DNA of 64,000 nt from Rhodobacter xanthinilyticus. GTDB taxonomy: Bacteria; Pseudomonadota; Alphaproteobacteria; Rhodobacterales; Rhodobacteraceae. The DNA is taken from NCBI RefSeq assembly GCF_001856665.1, contig NZ_CP017781.1, forward strand, positions 868,001-932,000, written 5' to 3'. Below are positions 28,392-41,453 of this stretch, one piece after another. Each line of letters starts with the position of its first letter. Position 1 is the stretch's first letter. Made by a program: the position numbers and the translations under genes. The notes under the pieces were generated by a model. The model was given only the letters and a program-made list of their open reading frames with translations, did no database searches and was not told where the DNA came from.

Positions 28392-30666
28392 GGCCCCCCC
28401 CGCGCGCGTTTCACCGCCGCCAGAACCGCCTCGGGCGTGGCCGGCGCGCGCAGATCGGGCCAGCCCGGCCCGCAGGCCGCGCAGGCGGCGCTGAGCGCAT
28501 GAAAGACCGAGATCCCGTGCATGAACGGCGGCTCGCCCACCGCTTTCGAGCGAAACACCGTCTCCTCGCGGTTCGGCGCCTGCCAGAGCGCCACGTTGAA
28601 CACCCGCGGGCGGTCCGAGCAGGCCGGGATCTTGTAGGTCGAGGGCGCGTGGGTCTTCAGCATCCCCTTCGCGTCCCAGACGAGCTCCTCCGTGGTCAGC
28701 CAGCCCGCGCCCTGCACGAAACCGCCCTCGACCTGGCCGATATCGAGCGCGGGGTTCAGCGAGGCGCCCGCGTCATGCAAGATATCGGTGCGCAGGATCC
28801 GGTTCTCGCCGGTCAGCGTGTCGATCACCACCTCGCTCACCGCCGCGCCATAGGCGAAGTAGAAAAACGGCCGGCCCTGGCCGCGCAGCCGGTCCCAGGT
28901 GATCTTCGGCGTGGCGTAAAAGCCGGTCGCCGAGAGGCTGATCCGCGCCATGTAGGCCGCCTTGGCGAGCTCGGCGAAGGGCGTCTCGTGGCCGTTCGCG
29001 CGCACCATGCCGCCGGCGAAAACCACCTCCTCGGGGGCGCAACCGGCCTGCGCGGCGTGAAACGCCGCGAGCCGCGCGCGCAGGGTTTCGGCCGCCGCCT
29101 GCACCGCCATGCCGTTCAGATCGGTCCCCGAAGAGGCCGCCGTCGCCGAGGTATTGGGCACTTTCGAGGTATCGGTCGCGGTGATCCGCACCACATCGGT
29201 CGCGACGCCGAGCACCCGCGCCGCGACCTGGCGGCATTTCTGATGCAGGCCCTGACCCATCTCGGTGCCGCCGTGGTTGAGCACCACCGAGCCGTCGGAA
29301 TAGAGATGCACCAGGGCGCCGGCCTGATTGAGATGGGTGAGCGTGAAGGAGATCCCGAATTTCACCGGCGCAAGCGCGATGCCGCGCTTCAAGGTTCGAT
29401 TTGTGCTATTCCACGCGGCAATCTCGGCCTTGCGCGCGGCGTAATTGCTGGTTTTCTCCAGCTCGGCCACGAGCTCATGAAGGATGCTGTCCTCCACCTC
29501 CTGACCGTAATGGGTGGTCTGAGCGGCCTTGGTGGCGGCCGGGGCGTAGAAATTGCGCCGCCTGAGCTCGAGCGGCTCGAGCCCCATCACCTGCGCCAGA
29601 TGCTCGACCGCGCGCTCGATGCCCAGGATCCCCTGCGGCCCGCCAAAGCCGCGATAGGCGGTGTTCGATTGCGTGTTGGTGCGCAGCCGGTGGCTCTCGA
29701 CCCGCAGCGCGGGGATGAAATAGGCGTTATCGGCATGCAGCATCGCGCGGTCGCAGACCGGCAGGCTGAGATCGGGCGACCAGCCGCAGCGCGCGAGCTG
29801 CACGAACTCGGCGCCGAGGATCCGGCCCTCGGCATCGGCGCCGATCCGGTAGTGGATGCGGAAATCATGGCGCTTGCCGGTGATGATCATGTCGTCATCG
29901 CGGTCGTAGCGCATCTTGCAGGGCCGGCCGGTGGCGCGCGCGGCGACCGCGCAGGCGATGGCGAGCGGGTTGCCCTGGCTCTCCTTGCCGCCGAAACCGC
30001 CGCCCATCCGCCGCATCTCGACGCGCACGTCATGCATGTGCAGCCCGAGCGCCTCGGCGACCTTGTGCTGCACCTCGGTCGGGTGCTGCGAGGAGCAATG
30101 GATGACCATCCCCTCATCGCCGGGCAGCGCGAGCGCGGCCTGACCCTCGAGGTAGAAATGCTCCTGCCCGCCGATCTCGATCACGCCCTCGGCGAGATGG
30201 GCCGCGCCCGCGAGAGCCGCCGCGGCATCGCCCCGCGCCCAGGTGACCGGCCCGCCCTCGAAATGGCTTTTGGCCGCAAGGGCTTGATCGAGCGTCAAAA
30301 TCGGCGTTCGCGGCGCATAGCTGATGCGCCCGGCCCGCGCCGCCACCCGCGCCGCGCGATGCGAGGTCGCGACGACGAGAAAGATCGGCTGGCCGATATA
30401 ATGGACCTCGCCCTCCGCCAGAACCGGCTCCGGCGTGGGCGCGGGCGAGGCATCATTGGCAAAGGGCAGATCGGCCGCGGTCAGTACCGCGACGACCCCG
30501 GGCGCGGCGCGCACCGCGTCGAGATCCATCGCCGTGATCGCCGCCGAGGCCTCGCTCGAGAGGCCGAAGGCGAGGTGCAAGGTGCCCTCGGGCACCGGGA
30601 TGTCATCGACATAACGCGCCCGGCCGGTGACATGGAGCGCGGCGGACTCGTGGGGCTGCGAGAGGG

Positions 30667-30670
<4 letters not shown>
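28388..30670 (-). CDS. xdhB: Xanthine dehydrogenase molybdopterin-binding subunit (760 aa)
   Basis: Large catalytic subunit, oxidising hypoxanthine to xanthine and urate with the molybdenum cofactor. Motifs in order are [72 protein letters not shown] and [14 protein letters not shown]. The last contains the active-site glutamate. The start overlaps the xdhA stop as ATGA (30667-30670). With XdhA it would form the bacterial (alpha-beta)2 enzyme. Confidence 0.96.
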
Positions 30671-32049
<1,379 letters not shown>

Positions 32050-32095
32050 GCATCTGTCCGCCGCGTTACGCTGAGCGCCCCTCCGCCCGATGCGG

Positions 32096-32124
32096 CGTAG
32101 AACGGGGGGCCTTTGGCTGAGCAA
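32096..32124 (-). promoter_or_regulatory. Possible promoter of the xdh operon
   Basis: TTGCTC (32119-32124) and TCTACG (32096-32101) on the minus strand are separated by 17 nt, 47 nt upstream of xdhA. Both boxes are imperfect. Confidence 0.35.
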
Positions 32125-32261
32125 AGCCGATCGCGGCCGGGTTTGGCAAGGGCCGTGCGCAGAGTTTCGCGCCCGCCCTGCCGGAATTTTGACCTGCCGA
32201 TTAAAATCTGGGCGGCGATTTGGCCCTTCCGGCCCCCGCGCGGGGCGATTAATCTCGCGCC

Positions 32262-35200
32262 ATGGTCCAGCCCCGATTCATCCACCTGCGCGTGCACACG
32301 CAATATTCGCTGCTTGAGGGCGCCGTGCCCGTCAAGAAGCTGATCAAGATGTGCGACGCCGCGAATATGCCCGCCGTCGCCATCACCGATACCAATGCGA
32401 TGTTCGCGGCGCTCGAATTTTCCGTTCTGGCGAAAGGGGATGGGTTGCAGCCGATCGTGGGCTGCCAGATCTCGGTGGCCTATGACCCGGCCCAGCCCGG
32501 CGAAAAGCCGCGCCCGCCGGCGCCGGTGGTTCTGCTGTCGCAGACCGAGGCGGGCTACATGAACCTGATGCGGCTCTCGAGCTGTCTTTACGTCGACAAA
32601 CATGGCGCGGCGGCGGAGGTCACGCTCGAACAGCTCGAGGAGTTTTCCGAGGGGCTGATCTGTCTCTCGGGGGGCGCCGACGGGCCGGTGGGGCGGTTCT
32701 TGCAGGCCGGCCAGCCGGGCAAGGCGCGGCTCCTTCTCGAGCGGCTCGCCCGCATCTACCCCGACCGGCTCTATGTCGAGCTGCAGCGCCACCCGGGCGA
32801 GGGCGGGCAGCTCCCCGAGGGCGAGCGGATGACCGAGCGGCCGTTCCTCGAGATGGCCTATGACATGGGCCTGCCGATCGTGGCGACCAATGATGTCTAC
32901 TTCCCCAAGGCCGATATGTTCGAGGCGCATGATGCGCTGATCTGTATCGCCGAGGGCGCCTATGTCGACCAGATCGAGCCGCGCAGGCGCCTGACGCCGC
33001 AGCATTATTTCAAATCCGAGGCGGAGATGTGCGCGCTCTTCGCCGATCTGCCGGAGGCGCTCGCCAATACCGTCGAGATCGCGAAGCGCTGCGCTTTCGC
33101 GACCTACAAGCGCAACCCGATCTTGCCGAAATTCGCCGATGACGAGGTCGAGGAGCTCCGCCGCCAGGCCTGGGAGGGGCTGCGCGCGCGGCTTGCGGTG
33201 ATCGAACATGCGGTGCCGGTCGAGGAGTATGAGGCGCGGCTCAAGTTCGAGCTCGGCATCATCGAGCAGATGGGCTTCCCCGGCTACTTCCTGATCGTGG
33301 CCGATTTCATCAAATGGTCGAAGGATAACGGCATCCCGGTCGGCCCCGGGCGGGGCTCGGGGGCGGGCTCGCTTGTGGCTTATGCGCTGACCATCACCGA
33401 CCTCGACCCGTTGCGCTATTCGCTGCTCTTCGAGCGCTTCCTGAACCCCGAACGGGTCTCGATGCCCGACTTCGACATCGACTTCTGCATGGACCGGCGC
33501 GAGGAAACGATCCGCTATGTGCAGGAGAAATATGGCCGCGACAAGGTCGGCCAGATCATCACCTTCGGCGCGCTTCTCTCGAAGGCGGCGGTGCGCGACG
33601 TGGGGCGCGTGTTGCAGATGTCTTACGGGCAGGTCGACAAGCTCTCGAAGATGATCCCGGTCGAGGGGGTGAAGCCGGTTTCGATCGAGAAGGCGCTGGC
33701 CGATGAGCCGCGGCTGCGCGAGGCCGCGCGCGAGGAGGAGGTGGTCAAGCGCCTCCTCGGCTATGCCCAGCAGATCGAGGGGCTCTTGCGCAACGCCTCG
33801 ACCCACGCCGCGGGGGTGGTGATCGGGGATCGGCCGCTCGACCGGCTGGTGCCGCTCTATCAGGACCCGCGCTCGGACATGCCCGCGACGCAGTTCAACA
33901 TGAAATGGGTCGAGCAGGCGGGGCTCGTGAAGTTCGACTTTCTCGGGCTGAAGACGCTGACCGTCATCCAATCGGCGATGAACCTGATCTTCAAATCGGG
34001 GCGGCCTTTGCATGTGGGCCCCGATGGCACCGAGCTTTACCAGCCCGCCGAGGGCGCCGCGAACCAGATCAACGCGATTCCGCTCGATGATGAGAAGACC
34101 TATCGGCTTTACGCCGAGGCGCGCACGGTCGCGGTGTTCCAGGTCGAATCCGAGGGGATGAAATCGGCGCTCAGGCAGATGAAGCCGACCTGTATCGAGG
34201 ATATCGTGGCGCTCGTGGCGCTTTACCGCCCCGGCCCGATGGAAAACATCCCGACCTATTGCGAGGTGAAACACGGGCTGAAGCCGCTGGCCTCGCTGCA
34301 CCCCACGATCGACCCGATCCTGGCCGAGACGCAGGGCATCATCGTCTATCAGGAACAGGTGATGCAGATCGCGCAGGTCATGGCGGGCTATACGCTCGGC
34401 GGCGCCGACCTGTTGCGCCGCGCGATGGGCAAGAAGATCGCCGAGGAAATGGCCAAGGAGCGCCCGAAATTCGTCGAGGGCGCCAAGAAGACCCATAATG
34501 TCGATGAAAAGAAGGCGGGCGAAGTCTTTGACCTTCTTGAGAAATTCGCGAACTACGGGTTCAACAAATCGCATGCCGCGGCCTATGCGGTGGTGTCTTA
34601 TTACACCGCCTGGCTGAAGGCGAACCACCCTGTCGAATTCATGGGCGGGGTGATGAACTGCGATATCCATCTCACCGACAAGCTCGCGATCTACGCGCAG
34701 GAGGTGAAGAAGGAGCTCGGCGCCGAGATCGTGCCGCCCTGTGTGAACCGGTCTCTGGCGACCTTCGATGTGGTCGATCAAAAGCTCGTCTATGCGCTCG
34801 GCGCGCTGAAGAACGTGGGCGTCGAGGCGATGCAGCTGATCGTGCAGGCCCGCGGTGACCGGGCGTTCCGCGACCTGAGCGATTTTGCGCGCCGGGTCGA
34901 TATGAAGCGGGTGGGCAAGCGCCCCTTGGAGATGTTGGCGCGGGCGGGGGCTTTTGATGAGCTCGACCCGAACCGCAAGCGGGTGTTCCAGAGCCTCGAG
35001 GGGCTGATGGCCTGGTCGGCGGCGGTGGCCGAGGCCAAGGCCTCGGCGCAGGTCTCGCTTTTTGGCGAGGCGGGCGATGATCTGCCGCCGCCGCGGATGG
35101 CCGACACCGATGACTGGCTGCCCGGCGAGCGGCTCGCCGAGGAACACAAGGCGATCGGCTTCTATCTCTCCGGCCACCCGCTCGAGGATTACCTGCCCGC

Positions 35201-35765
35201 ATTGAAGCGCAAGAAGGTGATGACGCTCGAGGAGGTGCAGGCCAAGGCCGTGGGCGGGCCGTTCTTTGCCAAGATCGCGGGCGAGGTCGCCTCGGTGCGC
35301 GAGAAGAAATCGGCCAAGGGCAACCGCTTTGCCTTTGTCGCGCTCTCCGATACCTCGGGGCCCTATGAGGCGACGTTCTTCTCCGATGCGCTGGAGGCCT
35401 CGCGCGGGGTGCTCGAGGCGGGGCGGCTCGTGGTGCTCAATGTCAAGGTCGAGGTCGAGGGCGAATCGGTGCGGATGCTGGCGCAATCGGCGGTCGCGGT
35501 GGAAAGCGTCACCGCCGATGCCGGCGGCGCGGGGCTGATGATCCATGTCGAGGGGGCGGAGGCGGTGGGCTCGATCGCGGCGCTGCTCGAGCGGCTCGAG
35601 GCGGAGGGCAAGGTGCGCTCGCGCGGGCCGATCTCCTTCACCGTCTTCGACCCCGAACGCGGCTGCCGCTATCAGCTCAGCGCCGGGCGCGATTACCCGG
35701 TCAACCCGCAGATCAAGGGCGCGATCCGCTCGCTGCGCGGCGTGGCGATGGTCGAGGAGGTCTGA
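32262..35765 (+). CDS. dnaE: DNA polymerase III alpha subunit (1167 aa)
   Basis: Replicative polymerase. The N-terminal PHP domain begins [17 protein letters not shown] with AITDTNAMF. The catalytic aspartates are in PDFDIDF (Asp403, Asp405), and [16 protein letters not shown] is the family block before them. The C-terminal OB-fold and tau-binding region are present ([20 protein letters not shown]). Length is that of a DnaE1. It is the only gene on its transcript, divergent from xdhA across a 212-nt gap and ending 9 nt before the convergent slyX stop. Confidence 0.97.
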   Translation: MVQPRFIHLRVHTQYSLLEGAVPVKKLIKMCDAANMPAVAITDTNAMFAALEFSVLAKGDGLQPIVGCQISVAYDPAQPGEKPRPPAPVVLLSQTEAGYMNLMRLSSCLYVDKHGAAAEVTLEQLEEFSEGLICLSGGADGPVGRFLQAGQPGKARLLLERLARIYPDRLYVELQRHPGEGGQLPEGERMTERPFLEMAYDMGLPIVATNDVYFPKADMFEAHDALICIAEGAYVDQIEPRRRLTPQHYFKSEAEMCALFADLPEALANTVEIAKRCAFATYKRNPILPKFADDEVEELRRQAWEGLRARLAVIEHAVPVEEYEARLKFELGIIEQMGFPGYFLIVADFIKWSKDNGIPVGPGRGSGAGSLVAYALTITDLDPLRYSLLFERFLNPERVSMPDFDIDFCMDRREETIRYVQEKYGRDKVGQIITFGALLSKAAVRDVGRVLQMSYGQVDKLSKMIPVEGVKPVSIEKALADEPRLREAAREEEVVKRLLGYAQQIEGLLRNASTHAAGVVIGDRPLDRLVPLYQDPRSDMPATQFNMKWVEQAGLVKFDFLGLKTLTVIQSAMNLIFKSGRPLHVGPDGTELYQPAEGAANQINAIPLDDEKTYRLYAEARTVAVFQVESEGMKSALRQMKPTCIEDIVALVALYRPGPMENIPTYCEVKHGLKPLASLHPTIDPILAETQGIIVYQEQVMQIAQVMAGYTLGGADLLRRAMGKKIAEEMAKERPKFVEGAKKTHNVDEKKAGEVFDLLEKFANYGFNKSHAAAYAVVSYYTAWLKANHPVEFMGGVMNCDIHLTDKLAIYAQEVKKELGAEIVPPCVNRSLATFDVVDQKLVYALGALKNVGVEAMQLIVQARGDRAFRDLSDFARRVDMKRVGKRPLEMLARAGAFDELDPNRKRVFQSLEGLMAWSAAVAEAKASAQVSLFGEAGDDLPPPRMADTDDWLPGERLAEEHKAIGFYLSGHPLEDYLPALKRKKVMTLEEVQAKAVGGPFFAKIAGEVASVREKKSAKGNRFAFVALSDTSGPYEATFFSDALEASRGVLEAGRLVVLNVKVEVEGESVRMLAQSAVAVESVTADAGGAGLMIHVEGAEAVGSIAALLERLEAEGKVRSRGPISFTVFDPERGCRYQLSAGRDYPVNPQIKGAIRSLRGVAMVEEV

Positions 35766-35774
35766 GCGGGCGGC

Positions 35775-35981
35775 TCAGTAATGCGGCGGGCGCTGATCGG
35801 CGAGCGGGATCTGGCCGCCGGCGGCAAATTCGCGCTCGGCCTCGCGCTCCATCAACAGCCCCACCGCGCGCGCGAGCCGCTCGATCTCGCGCGCCTGCCG
35901 CGCCACGATATCGGACAGCTCGTCGACACTGCGCGTCAGATGCGCGAGCACTTCCTCGGCGTGATCCATCCGCTCCTGCAT
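35775..35981 (-). CDS. slyX: SlyX family protein (68 aa)
   Basis: Small coiled-coil protein of unknown function. The heptad-rich centre (LTRSVDELSDIVARQAREIERLARAVGLL) and the C-terminal DQRPPHY are diagnostic of SlyX. The start at 35981 has GAGGAGAGG just upstream; a second Met at 35969 is less well placed. It is convergent with dnaE, 9 nt from its stop, and divergent from hisS. Confidence 0.85.
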   Translation of the reverse strand: MQERMDHAEEVLAHLTRSVDELSDIVARQAREIERLARAVGLLMEREAEREFAAGGQIPLADQRPPHY

Positions 35982-36079
35982 GGCCTCTCCTCGATTTTGG
36001 TGCACGCGGCTTGCCGCGCCAGCCCCCTTCCGCTACACCCTCGCGCGGAGAATGAACAGGTGCAAGCCGGAGTCCGCCC

Positions 36080-37579
36080 ATGGCCAAGGATAAAGCCCCC
36101 CGTCGCCCGCGCGCCGAAACCCCGAAAGGGTTTCGCGATTATTTCGGCGCCGAGGTGACCGAGCGCGGCGACATGCTCGCCACGATTGCCGAGGTCTACC
36201 GCGCCCATGGTTTCGACCCGCTCGAGACCTCCGCCGTCGAGACGGTCGAGGCGCTGGGCAAGTTCCTGCCCGATGTCGACCGCCCGAATGAGGGGGTTTT
36301 CGCCTGGCAGGACGAGGGTGGCGATTGGCTGGCGCTGCGCTATGACATGACCGCGCCGCTCGCGCGCGTCGCGGCGCAGTTCCGCAACGACCTGCCCGCG
36401 CCTTACCGGCGCTACACGATGGGCCCGGTCTGGCGCAACGAAAAGCCGGGGCCGGGGCGGTTTCGGCAGTTTTATCAATGCGATGCCGATACGGTGGGCG
36501 CGCCCTCGGTGGCGGCCGATGCCGAGATCTGCGGGATGCTCTCGGATGCGCTGGAGGCCGTCGGCATCCCGCGCGGCGATTATCTCGTGCGGGTGAATAA
36601 CCGCAAGGTTCTCAACGGCGTGATGGAGGTCGCGGGCGTGCTCGACCCGACCAACCCCGAGCGGTTCGCCGAGGCGCGCGGCACCGTGCTGCGCGCGATC
36701 GACAAGTTCGACAAGTTCGGCGAGGCCGGCGTGCGGGCGCTGATGGGCGCGGGGCGGCTCGACGAGAGCGGCGATTTCACCAAGGGCGCGGGGCTCTCCG
36801 ACGAACAGGCCGATATCGTCATGGGCTTCATGCAGGCGCGCCGCGACAGTGGCGCCGCCACCGCTGCGCGGCTGCGCGAGCTCGTGGGCGGCTCGGCGCT
36901 GGGCCTTGAGGGCGTGGGCGAGCTCGAGCTGATCGCGGAGCTTCTCGAGGGGCAGGGCTATGGCCCCGAGCGGATCCTGATCGACCCCTCGGTGGTGCGC
37001 GGCCTTGGCTATTACACCGGCCCGGTTTTCGAGGCCGAGCTCACCTTCGAGATCCTCGACGAGAAGGGCCGCAAGCGCTCCTTCGGCTCGGTGGCGGGCG
37101 GCGGGCGCTATGACGACCTCGTCAAGCGCTTCACCGGCCAGGCGGTGCCCGCGACCGGCGTCTCGATCGGCGTCGACCGGCTTCTGGCCGCGCTGCGCGC
37201 CAAGGGCCGGATCGGCGGGCGCGCGCAGGGGCCGGTCGTGGTCACCGTGATGGACCGCGAGCGGATGGGCGATTATCTCGCGCTCGCCGCCACGCTGCGC
37301 CGCGCGGGGCTGCGCGCCGAGGTCTATCTCGGCAACCCGAAGAACTTCGGCAACCAGCTCAAATATGCCGACAAGCGCGAGAGCCCGGTGGCGATCATCC
37401 AGGGCTCGGACGAGGCCGCGCGCGGCGTCGTGCAGATCAAGGATCTGGTGCTCGGCGCGCAGATCGCCGCAGAGGCGACTGTTGAGGAATGGAAATCCCA
37501 ACCCGCGCAATTCGAGGCGCCGATCGGCGAGATGGTGGAAAAAGTGAAAGCGATCATCGCCCGGAACGAGGCCCGCTGA
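36080..37579 (+). CDS. hisS: Histidine-tRNA ligase (499 aa)
   Basis: Class II aminoacyl-tRNA synthetase charging tRNA-His. The start [14 protein letters not shown] is the motif-1 region. Motif 2 is [27 protein letters not shown]. The histidine motifs are [11 protein letters not shown] and GGGRYDDL, and the anticodon domain ends at the C-terminus. GGAG precedes the ATG. Its stop codon shares one base with the hisZ start. Grouping hisS with hisZ and hisG links charging with synthesis of histidine. Confidence 0.96.
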   Translation: MAKDKAPRRPRAETPKGFRDYFGAEVTERGDMLATIAEVYRAHGFDPLETSAVETVEALGKFLPDVDRPNEGVFAWQDEGGDWLALRYDMTAPLARVAAQFRNDLPAPYRRYTMGPVWRNEKPGPGRFRQFYQCDADTVGAPSVAADAEICGMLSDALEAVGIPRGDYLVRVNNRKVLNGVMEVAGVLDPTNPERFAEARGTVLRAIDKFDKFGEAGVRALMGAGRLDESGDFTKGAGLSDEQADIVMGFMQARRDSGAATAARLRELVGGSALGLEGVGELELIAELLEGQGYGPERILIDPSVVRGLGYYTGPVFEAELTFEILDEKGRKRSFGSVAGGGRYDDLVKRFTGQAVPATGVSIGVDRLLAALRAKGRIGGRAQGPVVVTVMDRERMGDYLALAATLRRAGLRAEVYLGNPKNFGNQLKYADKRESPVAIIQGSDEAARGVVQIKDLVLGAQIAAEATVEEWKSQPAQFEAPIGEMVEKVKAIIARNEAR

Positions 37580-38649
37580 TGGCCTCGAAAGCCGCCGCGC
37601 GGGCCACTGGCGCCCGGTTTCTCGAGCTCTTCCGCGCCGCCGGTGCGGTGGAGATCGCGCCCGATATCCTGCAACCGGCGGAAGCGCTCCTTGATCTTTA
37701 CGGCGAGGATATCCGCGCGCGCGCCTATGTCACCGCCGACCCTCTGCGCGGCGAGCTGATGTTGCGCCCCGATTTCACCGTGCCGGTGGTGCAGGAGCAT
37801 ATGGCCAACGGTGCCGAGCCTGCGCGCTATTGCTACCTGGGCGAGGTGTTTCGCAAGCAGGAGCATCGCGGCGCCGCGCGGGTCGCGGAATATCAGCAGG
37901 TGGGCTTCGAGGTCTTTGACCGCGCCGACCCGGAGGCGGCGGACGCCGAGGTCTTTGCCCGCATCGCCGAGGCGCTCGCGGCCCTCAACCTCGTCGCGAC
38001 GATCGGCGATATCGGGATCTTGCGCGCCGCGGTGGCCGGGCTCGACACGATCGCCGAGCGCAAGGCCGCGCTCAGCCGCCATATCTGGCGCCCGCAGCGG
38101 TTCCACAAGCTGATGGCGCGCTACGCCGGGCTCGTGCCCGCGCCCGAGGCGCGCGGCGCGGTGCTTGCCGGCGCGCGCGAGGGCGCGCCCTGGATCGGGC
38201 TGCGCAGCCCGCAGGAGATGGAGGCGCGGATCGCGCGGCTTGCGCGCGACGCCGCCGCGGCGCCGATCGCGGCCGAGGATGTCGCGCGGCTCGATGCGCT
38301 CTTCGCGCTGCGCTGTGCGGCGGGCGAGGCGCCGGCGCGGCTGCGCGCGCTCGGGCTGCCGGCGATCGAGGGGGCGGTGGCGCGGCTCGAGCGGCGGCTC
38401 GAGGCGCTCGCGGCGCGCGGGGTCGATCTCGGCGCGCTCGGCTTCGAGGCGAGCCACGGCCGCACCACGATGGAATATTACGACGGCTTCGTCTTCACGC
38501 TGAGCGCGGCCGACCCGGCCTTGCCGCCGGTGGCCTCCGGCGGGCGCTATGACGCGCTCACCCGGGTCCTGGGCGGCGGGCGCGAGATCCCGGCGGTGGG
38601 CGGCGTGATCCGCCCGGGGCTGGTGGCCGATCTGGAGGGGCAGGCATGA
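37579..38649 (+). CDS. hisZ: ATP phosphoribosyltransferase regulatory subunit HisZ (356 aa)
   Basis: A HisRS paralogue without tRNA charging activity that activates short-form HisG and carries the histidine feedback response. The HisRS-like fold is visible in LMLRPDFTVPVVQEHM, YLGEVFRKQEHRGAARVAEY and VASGGRYDALTRVLGGG. It begins on the last base of the hisS stop codon and overlaps hisG by 4 nt (38646-38649), consistent with equal synthesis of the two subunits. Confidence 0.94.
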   Translation: MASKAAARATGARFLELFRAAGAVEIAPDILQPAEALLDLYGEDIRARAYVTADPLRGELMLRPDFTVPVVQEHMANGAEPARYCYLGEVFRKQEHRGAARVAEYQQVGFEVFDRADPEAADAEVFARIAEALAALNLVATIGDIGILRAAVAGLDTIAERKAALSRHIWRPQRFHKLMARYAGLVPAPEARGAVLAGAREGAPWIGLRSPQEMEARIARLARDAAAAPIAAEDVARLDALFALRCAAGEAPARLRALGLPAIEGAVARLERRLEALAARGVDLGALGFEASHGRTTMEYYDGFVFTLSAADPALPPVASGGRYDALTRVLGGGREIPAVGGVIRPGLVADLEGQA

Positions 38650-39350
38650 CGATCAAGCTCGGTGTGCCCTCCAAGGGCCGGCTGATGGAGAAGACCTTCG
38701 ACTGGTTCGCCGCGCGCGGCATCACGCTGCGCCGCACGGGTTCGGAGCGCGAATATGCCGGTGCGGTCGAGGGCGCGGAGGGGGTCGAGCTCGTCCTTCT
38801 CTCGGCGGGCGAGATCCCGCGCGAGCTCGCCGCCGGGCGGATCCATTTCGGGGTCACGGGCTCCGATCTGGTGCGCGACAAGCTCGCCGATTGGGAAAGC
38901 CAAGTGGCCGAGCTCGCGCCGATGGGCTTTGGCCATGCCGATCTCATCATCGCGGTGCCGGCCTGCTGGTCCGATGTCGATACGCTCGAAGACCTCGACG
39001 CGGCGGCGCATGCCTTCCGCGCCGATCACGGCTTCCGGCTCAGGATCGCGACCAAATACCACCGGCTCGTGCGCGACTTCCTGACCCGCGAGGGCGTGGC
39101 GGATTATCAGCTCGTCGACAGCCAGGGCGCGACCGAGGGCACGGTGAAGAACCTCACCGCCGAGGCGATCGCCGATATCACCTCCTCGGGCGAGACGCTG
39201 CGCGCCAACCACCTGAAGATCCTCTCGGACGGGCTGATCCACCAGAGCCAGGCGACGCTTTTTGCCGCGCGCGGGGCCGATTGGGCGGCCGAGGGCGCGC
39301 GCCCGGCGCGGCTCGTCGCGCAGCTCGGGCTGAGCCTGCCCGCGCTCTGA
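38646..39350 (+). CDS. hisG: ATP phosphoribosyltransferase catalytic subunit, short form (234 aa)
   Basis: First enzyme of histidine synthesis (ATP plus PRPP). It opens with KLGVPSKGRLMEKTFDWF and has IHFGVTGSDLVRDKL and the PRPP-binding stretch LVDSQGATEGTVKNL. At 234 residues it lacks the C-terminal regulatory domain of long HisG, matching the presence of hisZ directly upstream. Confidence 0.96.
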   Translation: MTIKLGVPSKGRLMEKTFDWFAARGITLRRTGSEREYAGAVEGAEGVELVLLSAGEIPRELAAGRIHFGVTGSDLVRDKLADWESQVAELAPMGFGHADLIIAVPACWSDVDTLEDLDAAAHAFRADHGFRLRIATKYHRLVRDFLTREGVADYQLVDSQGATEGTVKNLTAEAIADITSSGETLRANHLKILSDGLIHQSQATLFAARGADWAAEGARPARLVAQLGLSLPAL

Positions 39351-39367
39351 GGGCTCAATAGGAGGGC

Positions 39368-40303
39368 TCAATAGCCCCGCGCGGAATCGACGCGGTAGAG
39401 GAAGGGCTCGCCCGCCTCGCCGCGGCGGATATTCTCGACAATCACCCGCGCGGCGCTCGCGGGGCGGGTCTCGGCGGCGATATGGGGCGAGACGGTCACC
39501 CGCGGATGCGCCCAATAGGGGTGCTCGGGCGGCAGCGGCTCGGTGCGGAAGACATCGAGCGTCGCTTGCGCCACCTGGCCGCTCTCGAGCGCGGCAAGGA
39601 GCGCCTCATCGTCGATCAGCGTGCCGCGCCCGGGGTTCAGCACCACCGCGCCGCGCGGCAGCATCGCCAGCGTCTCGGCGTTGAGGATATTCGCGGTCTC
39701 GGGCGTGTTGGGCAGGATCGTCACGACGATCTCGCCCGCCGCCAGAGCCTCGGCGAGCCCCGCCGCCCCGGCGAGACAGCGCACACCCTCGATCTCCTTC
39801 GGGCTGCGGCTCCAGCCGGTGACACGAAAGCCAAGCCCCGCGAGCGCGCTTGCCGCGGCCGCGCCGAGCGCGCCAAGCCCGAGCACGGTGACCGAGCGCT
39901 CCGTCGCGAGCGGCGGCGCGATCTGCTCCCAGCGGCCCGAGTGGTTGAGGATATGCGCATCGAGCCCGAGATGGGCGCGCAGCACCTGGCCCAGCACCCA
40001 TTCCACCATGCCCCGCGCGAGCCCCTCGTCGACCATCCGGCACAAGGGCTGGGTGAGCGTCGGGTTGCCCACCACCCGCTCGACCCCGGCCCAGAGGCTG
40101 AGCACCGCGCGCGCGCGGGTGAAGGAGGCGAAATCCTGCACCGGGCCATTGGGCGCATAGATCAGATAATCGACGCTCTCGGGCGCGGCCTCGCCCGGGC
40201 GGACAAGGCGCGCGGCGATCCCGGCCTCGGCGAGCGCGGCGCCAAGCGCGGCCTGATAGGCGGGCCAGAGCCCCGGCGAGCCGGCATAGAGAAGGGTGAG
40301 CAT
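39368..40303 (-). CDS. ghrA: Glyoxylate/hydroxypyruvate reductase A-like (311 aa)
   Basis: NAD(P)H-dependent 2-hydroxyacid dehydrogenase. The dinucleotide-binding site is VTVLGLGALGAAAASALAGLGFRVTGWSR. The catalytic motif regions are LPNTPETANIL, LNPGRGTLIDDEALL, LDVFRTEPLPPEHPYW and SPHIAAETRP. The N-terminal domain is of the short GhrA type. It starts one nucleotide after the rodA stop, so it is probably the last gene of the mre operon although it has no known role in cell shape. It is convergent with hisG. Confidence 0.9.
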   Translation of the reverse strand: MLTLLYAGSPGLWPAYQAALGAALAEAGIAARLVRPGEAAPESVDYLIYAPNGPVQDFASFTRARAVLSLWAGVERVVGNPTLTQPLCRMVDEGLARGMVEWVLGQVLRAHLGLDAHILNHSGRWEQIAPPLATERSVTVLGLGALGAAAASALAGLGFRVTGWSRSPKEIEGVRCLAGAAGLAEALAAGEIVVTILPNTPETANILNAETLAMLPRGAVVLNPGRGTLIDDEALLAALESGQVAQATLDVFRTEPLPPEHPYWAHPRVTVSPHIAAETRPASAARVIVENIRRGEAGEPFLYRVDSARGY

Positions 40304-40304
40304 G

Positions 40305-41444
40305 TTACCTCGGGCGGTGGATATTGGCGCTTTGCACGAGACCGAAGGCCGCGAGCAGGATCATCATCGCCGTTCCGCCGTAAGACACAAGGGGCAGCGG
40401 CACCCCCACCACCGGCATCAGCCCCATCACCATCGCCATATTGATCGCGAAGAACAGAAAGAATGTCCCCGCGATGCCGATCGTCAAGAGGCTCGAATAG
40501 CGGTCGCGGTTGATCAGCGCGGAATGGATCGAGAAGGCGATGATCCCGGCATAGAGCATCAGCAGCGAAAACGCCCCGACAAAGCCGAATTCCTCGGCGA
40601 GCGTGGTGAAGATGAAGTCGGTGTGTTTCTCGGGCAGGAAGTTCAGCCGCGATTGCGTGCCCTGCATGTAGCCGCGCCCCGACCAGCCGCCCGAGCCGAG
40701 CGCGATCTGCGCCTGGGTGATGTTGTAGCCCGCGCCGAGCGGGTCGGCGGAGGGGTCGAGGAAGGTGTCGATGCGCTTGAACTGATACTCATGCAGGAGC
40801 TGCCAATCGGTGCCGCGGCTCTCCATCACGGTGAAGACGAGCGCGACGACGAGCGCGGCGACCGTGCCGAAATACCAAAAGCTCACCCCGGCCGCGAACA
40901 TCACGATCGCGCCGCCCAGCACCAGCATCACCGCGGTGCCGAGGTCGGGCTGGGTCAGCACGAGGAAGGTCGGCACCAGGATGATCGCCACCGGGATCAA
41001 GACCCACAGCGGCCGCGAGACCCGTTTCGGATCGAGCCAGTCGTAATAGGCGGCCAGAAACATCACGAGCGCGATCTTCATCAGCTCCGAGGGCTGGAGG
41101 CGGAGCGGCCCGAGCACCAGCCAGCGCTGCGCCCCCATGCCGATATCGCCGAAGAACTCCACCGCGATGAGCAAGAGCAACGCGATCAGATAGGCGATCG
41201 CCGAGATATTGCGCCAAAACCAGATCGGCGTGAAACCGACGATGACCATCGCGATCATGCCCGCGGCAAAGCGCTTCATCTGCGGCTCGGCCCAGGTCGT
41301 CGGGTCGCCGCCGGCCACCGAATAGAGCATCAAGAACCCGAATCCCGCCACCGCCGAGAGCAGGATCACCAGCGGCCAGTTCAGATAGAAGATCTTGCGC
41401 AGGCCCGTGGGCACCGTCTTGAGATTGCTTTCGAGGTAGGACAT
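40305..41444 (-). CDS. rodA: Peptidoglycan glycosyltransferase RodA (379 aa)
   Basis: SEDS-family polymerase that builds glycan strands in the elongasome with PBP2. About ten transmembrane helices are visible. Family motifs are GAQRWLVLGPLRLQPSELMK (with the SEDS Gln-Pro-Ser-Glu), LTQPDLGTAVML, LPEKHTDFIFTTLAEEFGF and MPVVGVPLPLVSYGGTAM. It is 9 nt downstream of mrdA. Confidence 0.96.
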   Translation of the reverse strand: MSYLESNLKTVPTGLRKIFYLNWPLVILLSAVAGFGFLMLYSVAGGDPTTWAEPQMKRFAAGMIAMVIVGFTPIWFWRNISAIAYLIALLLLIAVEFFGDIGMGAQRWLVLGPLRLQPSELMKIALVMFLAAYYDWLDPKRVSRPLWVLIPVAIILVPTFLVLTQPDLGTAVMLVLGGAIVMFAAGVSFWYFGTVAALVVALVFTVMESRGTDWQLLHEYQFKRIDTFLDPSADPLGAGYNITQAQIALGSGGWSGRGYMQGTQSRLNFLPEKHTDFIFTTLAEEFGFVGAFSLLMLYAGIIAFSIHSALINRDRYSSLLTIGIAGTFFLFFAINMAMVMGLMPVVGVPLPLVSYGGTAMMILLAAFGLVQSANIHRPR

Positions 41445-41453
41445 GGCGCTCCC

